DNA of 64,000 nt from an uncultured Bacteroides sp. (GCA_902388495.1 CABMPP010000011.1:39694-103693); one strand, 5' to 3'. Positions 17,409-25,488 are shown, counted from the stretch's first letter. The notes: generated by a model not told the origin, from the letters alone. A program made the numbers and translations.

Positions 17409-18167
17409 TTACCAACCTTTGTCTGTTAGTATTTTGATAACTTTCCAGACAGAGACAATCATATTTTTAGGAAGCTCTTCATCTGCTACATTAGGATTGT
17501 GAGAGTGGCACCAAACATACTCTTTAGGGTTCTCTTCATACTTATTAATCTCTTTTGTTATCCTACGGCCGTCAGATAGCTCAATTACGAATATGTTCCC
17601 ATACCCGAAATACTCTTTCCAATTGGAAACCTCACGAATTTGCAACAGACTTCCGGGCGGAATTGTAGGTATCATACTGTTTCCTGATTGATATATGGCT
17701 CTGTCATCATCTTGGGCATTGACAAATGGAACATACCCTTCAACGAACTGTGGTTCACTTACTATGTCATTTCTTGAATGTACACCTCCTACGCTATCAA
17801 CATGAATGACTGGGACAAGCTTGTAATTAACATCGTTAGGAATAGATTCTTCTTGAGATAAGATACATCTTTGTGTTGGAGAAAAATCCACAAGCATTTC
17901 CTTTTCTCCAGTAAGAAGCCACTCTATATTAAAAATGTTGTACGTATTGCAGAATCTTTTAAGAAAAGACTCTGTTAAGTATTTGACATTTCCATTAAGC
18001 GCATTACTTATAGTTACTTGATTGTTATATCCCATCTGTTCTGCAATATCTTTTTGCGTAGATTTCTGGGAGACTCTTTCTGTTGAAATCAAATATGCTA
18101 TTGCTTTCTTAAGTCGCTCTAATCTAACAGAAGTAATTGCTTTTTTTAGTTCTTCCCTATTTATCAT
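17409..18167 (-). CDS. CI-type prophage repressor (HTH plus S24 peptidase-like domain)
   Basis: This 252-residue protein has an N-terminal HTH (STQKDIAEQMGYNNQVTISNA, about residues 36-58) and a C-terminal LexA/CI-like S24 domain with SGNSM (Ser164) and RRITK (Lys205), the catalytic dyad positions. Such repressors maintain lysogeny and respond to DNA damage. It is transcribed leftward with the nuclease and lipoprotein genes. Three CTAA-N5-TTAG palindromes lie between it and the rightward genes, and the first overlaps its own 5' leader, suggesting autoregulation. Confidence 0.88.
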   Translation of the reverse strand: MINREELKKAITSVRLERLKKAIAYLISTERVSQKSTQKDIAEQMGYNNQVTISNALNGNVKYLTESFLKRFCNTYNIFNIEWLLTGEKEMLVDFSPTQRCILSQEESIPNDVNYKLVPVIHVDSVGGVHSRNDIVSEPQFVEGYVPFVNAQDDDRAIYQSGNSMIPTIPPGSLLQIREVSNWKEYFGYGNIFVIELSDGRRITKEINKYEENPKEYVWCHSHNPNVADEELPKNMIVSVWKVIKILTDKGW

Positions 18168-18461
18168 AACTGTATGTTGTTTATCCTAATATAATTAGTA
18201 TTTATGCGCAAATGAAATAATGAATATTTTTATTGTTGTGCTGGCTATCTCATGATTGAGCCTTACTACTCATATAATAATGAGTAAATAAAGTAATCGT
18301 TAAACAATGTTATATACTAAATATTTTAGGATGTAAAAGTGTATAGTACTAAAAAAGTTAGTATATTTGCATCGTCAAACAGTGATAACGTAATCACTTT
18401 TGCAAAGAACGTCATTTTTGAGATTATAAACAATAGTATAAACATATTAAATCACACGATT
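18168..18461. promoter_or_regulatory. lysogeny control region with three CTAA-N5-TTAG operators
   Basis: Three palindromes share CTAA-N5-TTAG: 18186-18198, 18317-18329 and 18349-18361. The third abuts the rightward -7 box TATATTTG (18362-18369). A leftward -7-like box (TTCATTTG on the minus strand, 18209-18216) lies upstream of the first. A different pair of inverted repeats, CTCA-TGAT-TGAG (18249-18260) and TACTCAT-N6-ATGAGTA (18267-18286), sits between them and may bind a second regulator. Confidence 0.75.
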
Positions 18462-18794
18462 ATGAGCACGAATTTTAAGAATCAGATGAAAGAGGTCATG
18501 AGTTTAGCATGGTCTTTCGTAAAGAGAAACGGTTTTTCTATGAGCGAAGCCTTGAAAGTAGCCTGGGCAAACATGAAGTTGAAGGCTCAAATGAAGAGCC
18601 GGATTGTGAAGTTCTACTTTAAGAAAGTGGACGGCTCTGTACGCGAAGCATACGGTACGCTGAACGAGAAGTTAATGCCGGCTATCACTGGCACCGATAA
18701 GAGAGCGAAGAACGACACTGTTCAATGCTACTATGATACTGAGCGCGGTAAGTTTAGAAGCTACAAGAAAGCTAACCTTTTAAATATCGCATAG
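18462..18794 (+). CDS. SH3-like beta-barrel (DUF2693-type) small protein
   Basis: This 110-residue protein carries the stretch VKFYFKKVDGSVREAYGTLN and RGKFRSYKKANLL, typical of DUF2693 proteins found on Bacteroides mobile elements. Function is unknown. It is the first gene after the rightward promoter. I start it at 18462, where the recurrent leader CACACGATTATG places the ATG. The longer frame back to 18339 overlaps the promoter and is rejected. Confidence 0.72.
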   Translation: MSTNFKNQMKEVMSLAWSFVKRNGFSMSEALKVAWANMKLKAQMKSRIVKFYFKKVDGSVREAYGTLNEKLMPAITGTDKRAKNDTVQCYYDTERGKFRSYKKANLLNIA

Positions 18795-18796
18795 CC

Positions 18797-19030
18797 ATGA
18801 AAGAAATAGAGAAGAAACTGGATGATCTCTACGCTGAACTTGACAGCGTGCAGCACATGAGCGAAGAAGCAGTATGCTTGACGTACAACGTTGATCGAAA
18901 GCAAGAATATATCCAGCTAATAATCGAAGAGATTGACAGCCTCGAAGACCAACTCGAAGAACTTGAGGCTTATGAAGATCGAGAAACAAATTACAGGCGA
19001 ACGGCAGATATGCCATGCCTGTGTTGGTAA
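18797..19030 (+). CDS. coiled-coil small protein, unknown function
   Basis: This 77-residue acidic protein is almost all predicted coiled coil (IEEIDSLEDQLEELEAYEDRE). It begins 3 bp after the previous stop, in the early operon. No family recognised. Confidence 0.6.
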   Translation: MKEIEKKLDDLYAELDSVQHMSEEAVCLTYNVDRKQEYIQLIIEEIDSLEDQLEELEAYEDRETNYRRTADMPCLCW

Positions 19031-19344
19031 CTCACGATTATAAACGCACGACTTGCCCGTGCAGACGTAGAGAATATTCTACACGGGCGCAATTGATTAG
19101 CTCTTTGACGTATTGGTAAAATAGAGGTTGCAAGTTATCCTCTGCTGAAAACGGACGACGTGAATAGGCATAACTTGACAACGATGTATGCTGTGGTAAA
19201 GGTCAAACCAGCATCGTTGCAAAAATAAACAGTTAGACTTTGGTCGGCAAATCAAGGCATTTGCTTTAATATATGGCCCCTCACGTCACGATACGTGAAA
19301 GAATCCGTAAAAGGTATCGGGGGCACAAACTAATACTTATTCTT
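19031..19344 (+). ncRNA. structured non-coding stretch in the early operon
   Basis: No convincing gene fits this 300-bp stretch. It can form several hairpins: GCCCGTG/CACGGGC (19055-19061 with 19082-19088) enclosing GTAGA/TCTAC, AGAGG/CCTCT near 19121-19141, and CAACGATG/CATCGTTG near 19180-19215. It contains a copy of the leader CACGATTATA without a usable ATG. It could be a long structured leader or a small RNA. An in-frame extension of the next gene from 19273 is possible but weak. Confidence 0.35.
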
Positions 19345-19542
19345 ATGGATAAAGACGAATATATGAAGTTCTTGGAAGATACAGTAAAAGAGCTTATATC
19401 GGATTTGGAAGCCGCTACTGACTGTTTAGCAGCTTTATCAATTCGAAGAAAAAGAGAAATGGATGACCTTATGCGCCATATTGATGATGCAATAAGTAAC
19501 TCTAAGATTACCCTTAATAAAGTAGAGGGGGTGCTGCCGTGA
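19345..19542 (+). CDS. small helical protein, unknown function
   Basis: This 65-residue protein starts MDKDEYMKFLEDTVKELISD and is predicted helical. An alternative start at 19273 would add 24 basic residues. Its stop overlaps the GTG start of the next gene (GTGA), typical of coupled phage genes. Confidence 0.55.
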   Translation: MDKDEYMKFLEDTVKELISDLEAATDCLAALSIRRKREMDDLMRHIDDAISNSKITLNKVEGVLP

Positions 19543-19721
19543 AAGTAATCATGTTTGCTCTATCACTACTCGTGTTTGTTTGCGCGGTAGTCATGCTGTG
19601 TGGCGCCATCGTCAAGGATAGCCCAATGTATTTCACTGGCATCATCTTTATGTTTTTGATTTGCGGGCTATCCCTGGTTTCCGTCAGAGTGACGTATGGA
19701 GAATTGAAAGAAGAAAAGTAA
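19539..19721 (+). CDS. two-helix small membrane protein
   Basis: This 60-residue protein starts with GTG and overlaps the preceding stop by 4 bp. It has two hydrophobic helices (about 4-23 and 31-49) and a charged C-terminus. No family recognised. Confidence 0.55.
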   Translation: MKVIMFALSLLVFVCAVVMLCGAIVKDSPMYFTGIIFMFLICGLSLVSVRVTYGELKEEK

Positions 19722-19743
19722 TAATGTTCAAAACAAATTAGAT

Positions 19744-19941
19744 ATGAAGCAAGAAGTAAAATATGAGGTTATACCCTACGAGGTTACTGAGAGGGACAGA
19801 GGAAAGTTTTCTGTTACCAAATGCCCTTATATAGCAGGAAAGTTTGTAGGCTCTTACTATTGTGCTTGTTTGTGTAGATACTCTTTATCTACCCCAAAAT
19901 ATCGTGAAATAAAATGTTCATACAAGTATCAAAATATTTAA
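19744..19941 (+). CDS. small cysteine-containing protein, unknown function
   Basis: This 65-residue protein has four to five cysteines (FSVTKCPYIAGKFVGSYYCACLCRY), compatible with a small metal site. It resembles short phage proteins with a CPY...C.C.C pattern. Function unknown. Confidence 0.5.
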   Translation: MKQEVKYEVIPYEVTERDRGKFSVTKCPYIAGKFVGSYYCACLCRYSLSTPKYREIKCSYKYQNI

Positions 19942-19955
19942 AACTGATTTAGGTA

Positions 19956-20159
19956 ATGATACAAATAAGAATTAGAGATTTGATAGGTGCCATAGCACTG
20001 TGTTTGCTTTTATCTCTACTCTTTATTGCCCGTGCTCAAAAAGAGTATATAAATGCTTTGTCACAATCGATAGCGGTAAAAGACAGTATTATAGAAAATT
20101 GCTTCACGAAGGAATTTCAGCAAGCAGACTCAATGTTTAACGAAAAATACGGATTATGA
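19956..20159 (+). CDS. small single-span membrane protein
   Basis: This 67-residue protein has one N-terminal membrane helix (LIGAIALCLLLSLLFIA) followed by a polar tail. Its stop overlaps the next start (ATGA). No family recognised. Confidence 0.5.
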   Translation: MIQIRIRDLIGAIALCLLLSLLFIARAQKEYINALSQSIAVKDSIIENCFTKEFQQADSMFNEKYGL

Positions 20160-20338
20160 TAACAATATCATGGAATTTCATTGTGTATGTACTGGTATTG
20201 GTATGTACATACGCATTCGCAGCAACAAGGGATAATATACCTGGCTGGTTTGGCTCTTCAAGGGATTGGGCGATAATCTTATGGATTATATTAGGGATTA
20301 TATTTACCGCAATTTGGGGCGGTATATTTTGGTGGTAA
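20156..20338 (+). CDS. small two-span membrane protein
   Basis: This 60-residue protein has two hydrophobic helices, the second Trp/Ile-rich (IILWIILGIIFTAIWGGIFWW). It is coupled to the preceding membrane gene by a 4-bp overlap. The pair may act together at the membrane; nothing more can be said. Confidence 0.5.
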   Translation: MITISWNFIVYVLVLVCTYAFAATRDNIPGWFGSSRDWAIILWIILGIIFTAIWGGIFWW

Positions 20339-20361
20339 TATTCAAAACAAGAAAGTAACGA

Positions 20362-20802
20362 ATGAAAGCAATAACAATAAAGCAACCGTGGGCATCCTTA
20401 ATAGCCCATGGTATTAAGGACACTGAGAACCGGAGTTGGAAAACGAATTTCCGTGGACGTGTTCTCATTCATGCCGCTGGGTCTCATGGTAGAAAGTTCT
20501 CCATTGATTTGACTGACGAACAGACAAAAGCCGCATTTTCTACGATAGCTAAAGAAACTATGTTCGGCAATATGCCTTTTGGATCTATTATCGGCAGCGT
20601 TGAAATAGTGGACTGTGTGCAAAATCATCCTTCCATTTGGGCTGAAAAGGGTGTGTATAACTGGGTACTGGCTAATCCTATATTATTTAAAAATCCTATT
20701 CCTGCAAAAGGAAAATTGTCATTTTGGGAATATGATGGACTGTCATCGCAGGCGTTACAGGTTGTTGATGATGTGATTAAGAAACTTAAATCTAACGTAT
20801 AA
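20362..20802 (+). CDS. ASCH-domain protein
   Basis: This 146-residue protein begins MKAITIKQPWASLIAHGIKD and continues with ENRSWKTNFRGRVLIHA, the classic ASCH signature (PUA-like fold that binds RNA or modified nucleosides). Phage ASCH proteins are common and poorly characterised. A second, unrelated-looking ASCH gene lies at 35360. Confidence 0.82.
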   Translation: MKAITIKQPWASLIAHGIKDTENRSWKTNFRGRVLIHAAGSHGRKFSIDLTDEQTKAAFSTIAKETMFGNMPFGSIIGSVEIVDCVQNHPSIWAEKGVYNWVLANPILFKNPIPAKGKLSFWEYDGLSSQALQVVDDVIKKLKSNV

Positions 20803-20824
20803 CAAAGTAGAAAGGAACAAAAAT

Positions 20825-21091
20825 ATGATTGAAGCATTAAGTGAAGAAAAGCAATATCAGTATCTATCCACCCTAACGCATTACGCTGATATTGCAGATA
20901 GGCGGGCGCAAGAAAACGAATTTGAAGTGTTAGTATTGCGATTAATGAAAGAACTGGCAATCGTTCCATACAAAGATGGTAACCAATGGTGCGCCTTGTA
21001 CGGCGAAGATTTACAGGCTGGAATTGCCGGATTTGGCAATACTCCATTTTTGGCGATGGCAGATTTAAGAGACCAATTAAATAAGGCGTAA
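20825..21091 (+). CDS. hypothetical prophage protein (88 aa)
   Basis: This protein has a helical N-terminus and a segment CALYGEDLQAGIAGFGNTPFLAMADLRDQL that looks like a small alpha/beta domain seen in phage hypothetical proteins. It is followed directly by the first copy of an 88-bp repeat. Function unknown. Confidence 0.55.
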   Translation: MIEALSEEKQYQYLSTLTHYADIADRRAQENEFEVLVLRLMKELAIVPYKDGNQWCALYGEDLQAGIAGFGNTPFLAMADLRDQLNKA

Positions 21092-21095
21092 ACCA

Positions 21096-21183
21096 ATATA
21101 GAAACGAGCCAATAACGGATGGACCGGTAGGAATCCGGCAATTAAATAGATGTTCACCCATCATGAGGCTCTTAACAAGTAGA
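21096..21183 (+). repeat. 88-bp structured repeat, copy A
   Basis: This intergenic sequence is identical over 88 bp to 28950-29037. It begins just after a stop codon and ends 3 bp before the next ATG. It can fold as a three-way junction: GAGCC/GGCTC (21106-21110 with 21167-21171) closes arms CGGAT/ATCCG and GATG/CATC. Perfect conservation in non-coding sequence suggests a functional RNA or recent duplication. Confidence 0.9.
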
Positions 21184-21186
21184 ATT

Positions 21187-21408
21187 ATGAGTAAACAGTC
21201 AGAAAACAGAGAAAAGCAGGGTTTTCATAAGAAATGCCCATGCTGTAGCAATTGTCTTCACTTTACCAGTGAAATAGTTAAGGAACAATCTTTCATGCCA
21301 GGAAGTTATTGGGAGTGTGAAAAGAATCTCCGTTGTGGAATTGGTGGTTTTAAGGTTGGTAAATCCAATTGGTGTCAAGAGCATAAGTTTAAGAATGATA
21401 AGAAATGA
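21187..21408 (+). CDS. small cysteine-rich (zinc-finger-like) protein
   Basis: This 73-residue protein has CPCCSNC near the N-terminus and further Cys/His residues (WECEKNLRC, WCQEH), suggesting one or two zinc sites. The ATG at 21187 directly follows repeat copy A. A longer frame starting at 21163 runs through the repeat and is rejected. Confidence 0.6.
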   Translation: MSKQSENREKQGFHKKCPCCSNCLHFTSEIVKEQSFMPGSYWECEKNLRCGIGGFKVGKSNWCQEHKFKNDKK

Positions 21409-21505
21409 GTAGCAAGTAATAGTAACTTAGAAACTGTTTTGTCGTGTTTTATTTTGTGTTTATACCGGGTGTACCGTTCGTGAGAATAGTGCACCTTTCT
21501 TATTT

Positions 21506-21669
21506 GGAGAAGTGGCGGAATTGGTAGACGCTTAGTTTCAGTAGTAAAAATGCACGGATAGCATCACGAGTTGGGTAATCATGCTATTAACGCCCGACAC
21601 ACGTACAATCGGAAGCTGAAACGAAAAGACTGATTGCAACAGATCCCGGTTCGAGTCCGGGCTTCTCCA
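21506..21669 (+). tRNA. tRNA-Leu-like gene with about 80 extra bases in the anticodon/variable region
   Basis: The ends form a good tRNA: acceptor GGAGAAG/CTTCTCC with A73, a Leu-type D-arm (GCGGAATTGGTAGACGC) and T-arm CCCGG-TTCGAGT-CCGGG. The segment TTAGT-TTCAGTA gives a possible CAG anticodon, but the matching 3' stem does not follow. Instead about 80 nt intervene, ending CTGAAAC, which pairs with GTTTCAG over the anticodon; ACTGA further on could pair with TTAGT. It may be a tRNA with an insertion or intron, one with a giant variable arm, or a decayed gene. Confidence 0.55.
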
Positions 21670-21696
21670 CAAATCATTAATTAAATTTTAAATCTT

Positions 21697-21918
21697 ATGG
21701 CAACAATCAGAGAAACAATTTTGAAAGTAAAGCCGGGTAAGCAGAAGATTATCCCGCTATCAGAGGTAGATGTGACTGGCTATCGGCAGCAGGCTCACGT
21801 GATAAGCAAGGAACTGAAAGATAAGGGAGTGCTTATTCCCAATGGCAAGCCGGCTTATACTATCTCCAAAAACAAGTACACGAACTCCATGTACATCATC
21901 AACAACATGGAGAAGTAG
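21697..21918 (+). CDS. hypothetical small protein (73 aa)
   Basis: This basic protein (MATIRETILKVKPGKQKIIP) ends NKYTNSMYIINNMEK and contains a stretch (QAHVISKELKDKGV) that may be a small DNA-binding helix pair. It begins 28 bp after the tRNA-Leu-like element. Function unknown. Confidence 0.55.
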   Translation: MATIRETILKVKPGKQKIIPLSEVDVTGYRQQAHVISKELKDKGVLIPNGKPAYTISKNKYTNSMYIINNMEK

Positions 21919-21937
21919 GCTTTTAAACCACACGATT

Positions 21938-22300
21938 ATGAATAGAGTATTTACAGAACTCACCCCCGAATGCGAGATTACAGCACGAATGTACGCACAA
22001 GGGTATGAGAAGAAAGAGATTGCCAATCTCAAATGTAGAGCTGTCAGTACGGTAAATAACCAACTGCAAAGGGCATTTGAGGTTTTGCATGTACGGAATG
22101 GGAGAGAGCTTGCAACTATGCTTTACGAGCGGATTAGTGGAGTGAAGTTCACGATGGATTTTGCACCGATTGTACGTTCAGCGGTTGCCTGCTGCTTACT
22201 GTGTGTCTTTTCTCTTTCACTTTACCACGAACAAAGTGACATGAGAAGGCCAAGAAGGACGAGAGTTGAACGAATAGAGAGAGTGAGGAGGATAGAATGA
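21938..22300 (+). CDS. LuxR/GerE-type HTH protein with C-terminal membrane segment
   Basis: This 120-residue protein has a GerE-like HTH: LTPECEITARMYAQGYEKKEIA followed by VSTVNNQLQRAFEVLHV. A hydrophobic helix (SAVACCLLCVFSLSL) and a basic tail follow, so it may be a membrane-tethered regulator. The start at 21938 is set by the leader CACACGATTATG. The track-length alternative at 21842 overlaps the previous gene. The stop overlaps the next start. Confidence 0.7.
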   Translation: MNRVFTELTPECEITARMYAQGYEKKEIANLKCRAVSTVNNQLQRAFEVLHVRNGRELATMLYERISGVKFTMDFAPIVRSAVACCLLCVFSLSLYHEQSDMRRPRRTRVERIERVRRIE

Positions 22301-22596
22301 ATATTGAAGATATCTTAAATAGTGGTGCCAATGTTACTTTGACTATAAAATCCACTGATTTGAAAGAATTTGCGGAGCACCTTGTGAAGAAGACTGTGAG
22401 AAGTATCAAGGATTCTTTCATCAAGTCGGAGGAAGATTATCTTACTATTAAAGAAGCGAGCCAAATTCTGCATACTGATAAGTCAACTTTATGGAGATGG
22501 CATAGAATCGGGTATTTGTGTAGACTGGAAATTGGTGGTAAGAGATTGTACAAGAAAAGCGATGTAGATGCTATTCTACAGAAAGAAAATAATTAA
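22297..22596 (+). CDS. MerR/excisionase-type HTH protein
   Basis: This 99-residue protein has a C-terminal HTH-17 domain: YLTIKEASQILHTDKSTLWRWHRIGYL, then GKRLYKKSDVDAIL. Members act as excisionases or small regulators. The N-terminal half is a helical extension. The ATG overlaps the stop of the LuxR-type gene. It could be the directionality factor for the integrase at 29333. Confidence 0.78.
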   Translation: MNIEDILNSGANVTLTIKSTDLKEFAEHLVKKTVRSIKDSFIKSEEDYLTIKEASQILHTDKSTLWRWHRIGYLCRLEIGGKRLYKKSDVDAILQKENN

Positions 22597-22615
22597 CCCT
22601 TTAATTTTTACGATT

Positions 22616-23083
22616 ATGAGTAATGAAAAAGAATTAGCTCTAAAAGAGCAGGAATCTTCGTTTGAAATTCAAGCGGCAGATTTGAGTACAAGTGACCTTC
22701 CGTCTTTGGAGGATGCACAAGAATTACCGATTGATTTGTGTGGTAACTATTGGACGCCGGAACATGCCGGTGAATTTAGGAAAATGTTTTTTGTTGAAAT
22801 CAAGCCGCAAAGAGTGCTGAGTGCAACCAATCCGGATGAATTGATAGATTTGGATTGTGCGACATTCTTGGAAAAAACAGAGGATGGAACCGTGCAGACG
22901 GTGACAAATGGTTCTCGCAGACTGGTTGGTATTCTTGAGCAGTATATTGAAAATGGTTCTCTTAAAACAGGGACTCCATTAAAAATTACCTACATGGGAA
23001 AAAGAAAGAATAAGACCAATAATTTTCAGTCTGACAACTGGTCTGTAAAACCGCTTCGTATTAACCTGCCAGTTGTTCGGTAA
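22616..23083 (+). CDS. hypothetical protein paired with the exonuclease
   Basis: This 155-residue protein has an acidic N-terminus and a segment YWTPEHAGEFRKMFFVEIKP... with LKITYMGKRKNKTNNFQSDNWSVKP, compatible with an OB-like fold. Its stop overlaps the start of the RecE-like exonuclease, which suggests a recombination partner such as a single-strand-binding or annealing protein. That is inference from position. The start at 22616 follows TTACGATTATG. Confidence 0.55.
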   Translation: MSNEKELALKEQESSFEIQAADLSTSDLPSLEDAQELPIDLCGNYWTPEHAGEFRKMFFVEIKPQRVLSATNPDELIDLDCATFLEKTEDGTVQTVTNGSRRLVGILEQYIENGSLKTGTPLKITYMGKRKNKTNNFQSDNWSVKPLRINLPVVR

Positions 23084-24228
23084 TGGAGGCATTTGACTTA
23101 GATGGATTCGCAGAAGGGGAAGAACTTAACCCTTCTGCTTATAATCCGGATGATTACCCAACAAAAGAAACTATTTTAGATTTCATTGCGCTAAACTGTA
23201 ATAAAAAGCCAGTCAATATTGATTTGAAATCATTGAGTAGAAATGGTACAGTAAAGCGCGATCCGATGGAATTATATCTCCAAAGCAAATATATTTCCTC
23301 TTCGAATCTTAAAAATGCCCTTAAAACTCCACGCTCTTTTTATTATGACTATGAGAGAGTTTTTGAAGAGAAGGAAAAACCTTGTTTCCAATTAGGCACA
23401 TTCGCGCACATGGCATTTCTTGAACCTCGTCTGTTTGATCTCGTGAGGGTGGAACCAAAGTATAGCCAGTCTTCCAAAGAAGGTGTGATTGGGATGATTA
23501 AGTTCTATGATGAACTTTTGTCAAAAGATAAGGACTACATTCCTGATGTTGAAGAAGAACATCCTTCTGAAAGGTGGAATTTCAACGATCTGAAATACTA
23601 TCGAGACAGCAGGAAGCAGAAGTGCCTTGATTTGGGATATTCTTTCATAAGCGAAGAAACTGACATGATAATCAAAGCGCTGGAGAGAAATTATTATTGG
23701 TATGGCAGTGGCATTATTCAGCAGCTTTTGAAAGGTGCACTTTCGGAAGTCTCTTTTTATGGGACAGATGAGGAAACAGGGTTGAGCGTTAGGGTAAGGC
23801 CGGATTATTTCAATGTTGAAGAGAATATTGGTGTCAATGCTGTTATCTCTTTCAAGACCACACGAGCCGATGATCTCGGCAAGTTCTACTATGATTGTGC
23901 CAAGCTCAAATATGAGTTGTCAGAAGGTATGTATCAGGAAGTGATGAGCAGTGTTACAGGGCGAAACTTCAATGTAACGATAATGATTATGTTGCAGACG
24001 GTTGAGCCTTATGATATTGCTGTTCTTTTCTGGTCTCCCGATGATTTGGCAAATGGTAAGTATAAATATCACTATGCTCTTTCAATCGTAAAGGATTGCT
24101 TTGATAAGAAGTGGTTTCCTGGCTACGATGCCAAAGCGGAAGAAGGCGCTCGTGGTGTTATTGATATGCAGCTTCCTGATTGGAGTAAAAAACTTCTTCA
24201 TCCGGTAGCTATTGAAGACTTTGAATAG
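23083..24228 (+). CDS. RecE-like PD-(D/E)XK exonuclease (DUF3799-type)
   Basis: This 381-residue protein shows the family layout: SSSNLKNALKTPRSFYYDY, then GTFAHMAFLEP, EVSFYG, RPDYF and ISFKTTRADD, matching the metal-binding and catalytic positions of the Cas4/RecB-type exonuclease fold. It probably resects double-stranded DNA ends for phage recombination. It is translationally coupled to the gene before it. Confidence 0.78.
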   Translation: MEAFDLDGFAEGEELNPSAYNPDDYPTKETILDFIALNCNKKPVNIDLKSLSRNGTVKRDPMELYLQSKYISSSNLKNALKTPRSFYYDYERVFEEKEKPCFQLGTFAHMAFLEPRLFDLVRVEPKYSQSSKEGVIGMIKFYDELLSKDKDYIPDVEEEHPSERWNFNDLKYYRDSRKQKCLDLGYSFISEETDMIIKALERNYYWYGSGIIQQLLKGALSEVSFYGTDEETGLSVRVRPDYFNVEENIGVNAVISFKTTRADDLGKFYYDCAKLKYELSEGMYQEVMSSVTGRNFNVTIMIMLQTVEPYDIAVLFWSPDDLANGKYKYHYALSIVKDCFDKKWFPGYDAKAEEGARGVIDMQLPDWSKKLLHPVAIEDFE

Positions 24229-24234
24229 AAACTT

Positions 24235-24456
24235 ATGAAAACATTATTCGATGAGGATGCAAATTACAGTCAGAAGATTTATCGACGAGATCGTCATGGG
24301 CGGTTTGCATCAGAAGAACAAGCTAAATTTGAAAAGGCGTGCTCTGAAGCAAGCTATTATAAGCAGATGTATTTCGCATCCTTGTCGAGAATGAGAGGCT
24401 TTGCCCGTATCATAAGACAGAAAGATGAACTAATTTTAAAACTGAAAGATAGATGA
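24235..24456 (+). CDS. hypothetical small protein (73 aa)
   Basis: This basic, helical protein has an N-terminal YRRDRHGRFAS motif often seen in phage proteins near replication genes. It overlaps the next gene by 4 bp. Function unknown. Confidence 0.55.
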   Translation: MKTLFDEDANYSQKIYRRDRHGRFASEEQAKFEKACSEASYYKQMYFASLSRMRGFARIIRQKDELILKLKDR

Positions 24457-25283
24457 TTGACTTAAAAGATTATACACCGGAAGAAATTAAATTTAAGCTG
24501 CCGGTTACAGTGAAATTTCCAGAAGTGATTTTCGCAGATTGTGTCTGCATGGATGATGTGAAGAAAAAACTCTCAGAGAATTTTGTCACTGTTCAGGAAA
24601 AAGATGTAGTTGCTAACCGGGTAATGGATGAGTATGAAATATCTACCATTCGTGCAAATTATGGTGAGATAGCAGAAGAACAGATGCCGGAACTGGAAAG
24701 CCAGTTCGAAAGCTTGAAAGCAAAGTTCAATGCGGAGAAAAAAGACTTTGAGGCAAAGATTTCTGCTTTAAATACTCAATTCAAAGACCTCGTTAATTTG
24801 GCGAAGAAAGGTATTAAGGATTATCCTTTAAAGATGATTGATACTTTCCGTATTCCTGTGATGGGATATTACTTGTATTACTCATGGGTGAATGAGGCAT
24901 TTCGCTTGGCTTTGGTGCAAGAGATTCCAAAGCATGAATATAACGACCTGTTTAATTCAGGAGAGATGAATCAGGAAGCATTTGTTGCTCTTGGGTATGA
25001 GTTGCCGGATATTGAAGTTAAAGACACCCGTAAGAATCTTCGCAAGTTTGGGAAAGGTGAAGATATAGTAGAGGTTTGGGAAGAAGACGGTCAAGACGTT
25101 TGGTTAGAACATTGGATTGAAGATTTCCTTGACGAAGATAATGGTGAAGTGGTTCCTATCCAGCGCCATGAATGGCATAGGGTAGCGATTGAAGAAAGCC
25201 CGTGGAGAAAGGAGGATGACAATGGCGAGACTGAAACACAAGAAGGGGAGGCCGTCGAAGTATCGGACGAGTCTGAAGAATAA
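24453..25283 (+). CDS. hypothetical phage protein with central coiled coil
   Basis: This 276-residue protein has a coiled coil (about residues 75-115, ELESQFESLKAKFNAEKKDF) and a very acidic C-terminus. It lies between the exonuclease and HNH genes, so a recombination or replication accessory role is possible. No family recognised. Its last 62 bp overlap the next gene in another frame. Confidence 0.6.
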   Translation: MIDLKDYTPEEIKFKLPVTVKFPEVIFADCVCMDDVKKKLSENFVTVQEKDVVANRVMDEYEISTIRANYGEIAEEQMPELESQFESLKAKFNAEKKDFEAKISALNTQFKDLVNLAKKGIKDYPLKMIDTFRIPVMGYYLYYSWVNEAFRLALVQEIPKHEYNDLFNSGEMNQEAFVALGYELPDIEVKDTRKNLRKFGKGEDIVEVWEEDGQDVWLEHWIEDFLDEDNGEVVPIQRHEWHRVAIEESPWRKEDDNGETETQEGEAVEVSDESEE

Positions 25284-25488
25284 TCCCTATTGGGAAGAAG
25301 TAAAGCGTAAAGTTCGCATTCGTGACGGGCATCGCTGTCAAATGTGCGGCAAGACTTATAATTTGGAAGTTCATCACAAAGTCTACAAGATTGGAGGCGT
25401 TTCCATTGTAGGGCATGAACTTGAATGCTTGCATTGTTTGATGACGCTTTGTGAGGATTGCCATGCAAAAGTTCATGGTAAAAAATAG
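25222..25488 (+). CDS. HNH endonuclease
   Basis: This 88-residue protein has RDGHRCQMCG, LEVHHK and LCEDCHAKVHG, a complete zinc-stabilised HNH motif. The start at 25222 is chosen because a strong Shine-Dalgarno AAAGGAGG (25208-25215) precedes it by 6 bp. This puts the start inside the previous gene. Here it is far from the terminase, so a packaging role is less likely than recombination or homing. Confidence 0.85.
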   Translation: MARLKHKKGRPSKYRTSLKNNPYWEEVKRKVRIRDGHRCQMCGKTYNLEVHHKVYKIGGVSIVGHELECLHCLMTLCEDCHAKVHGKK

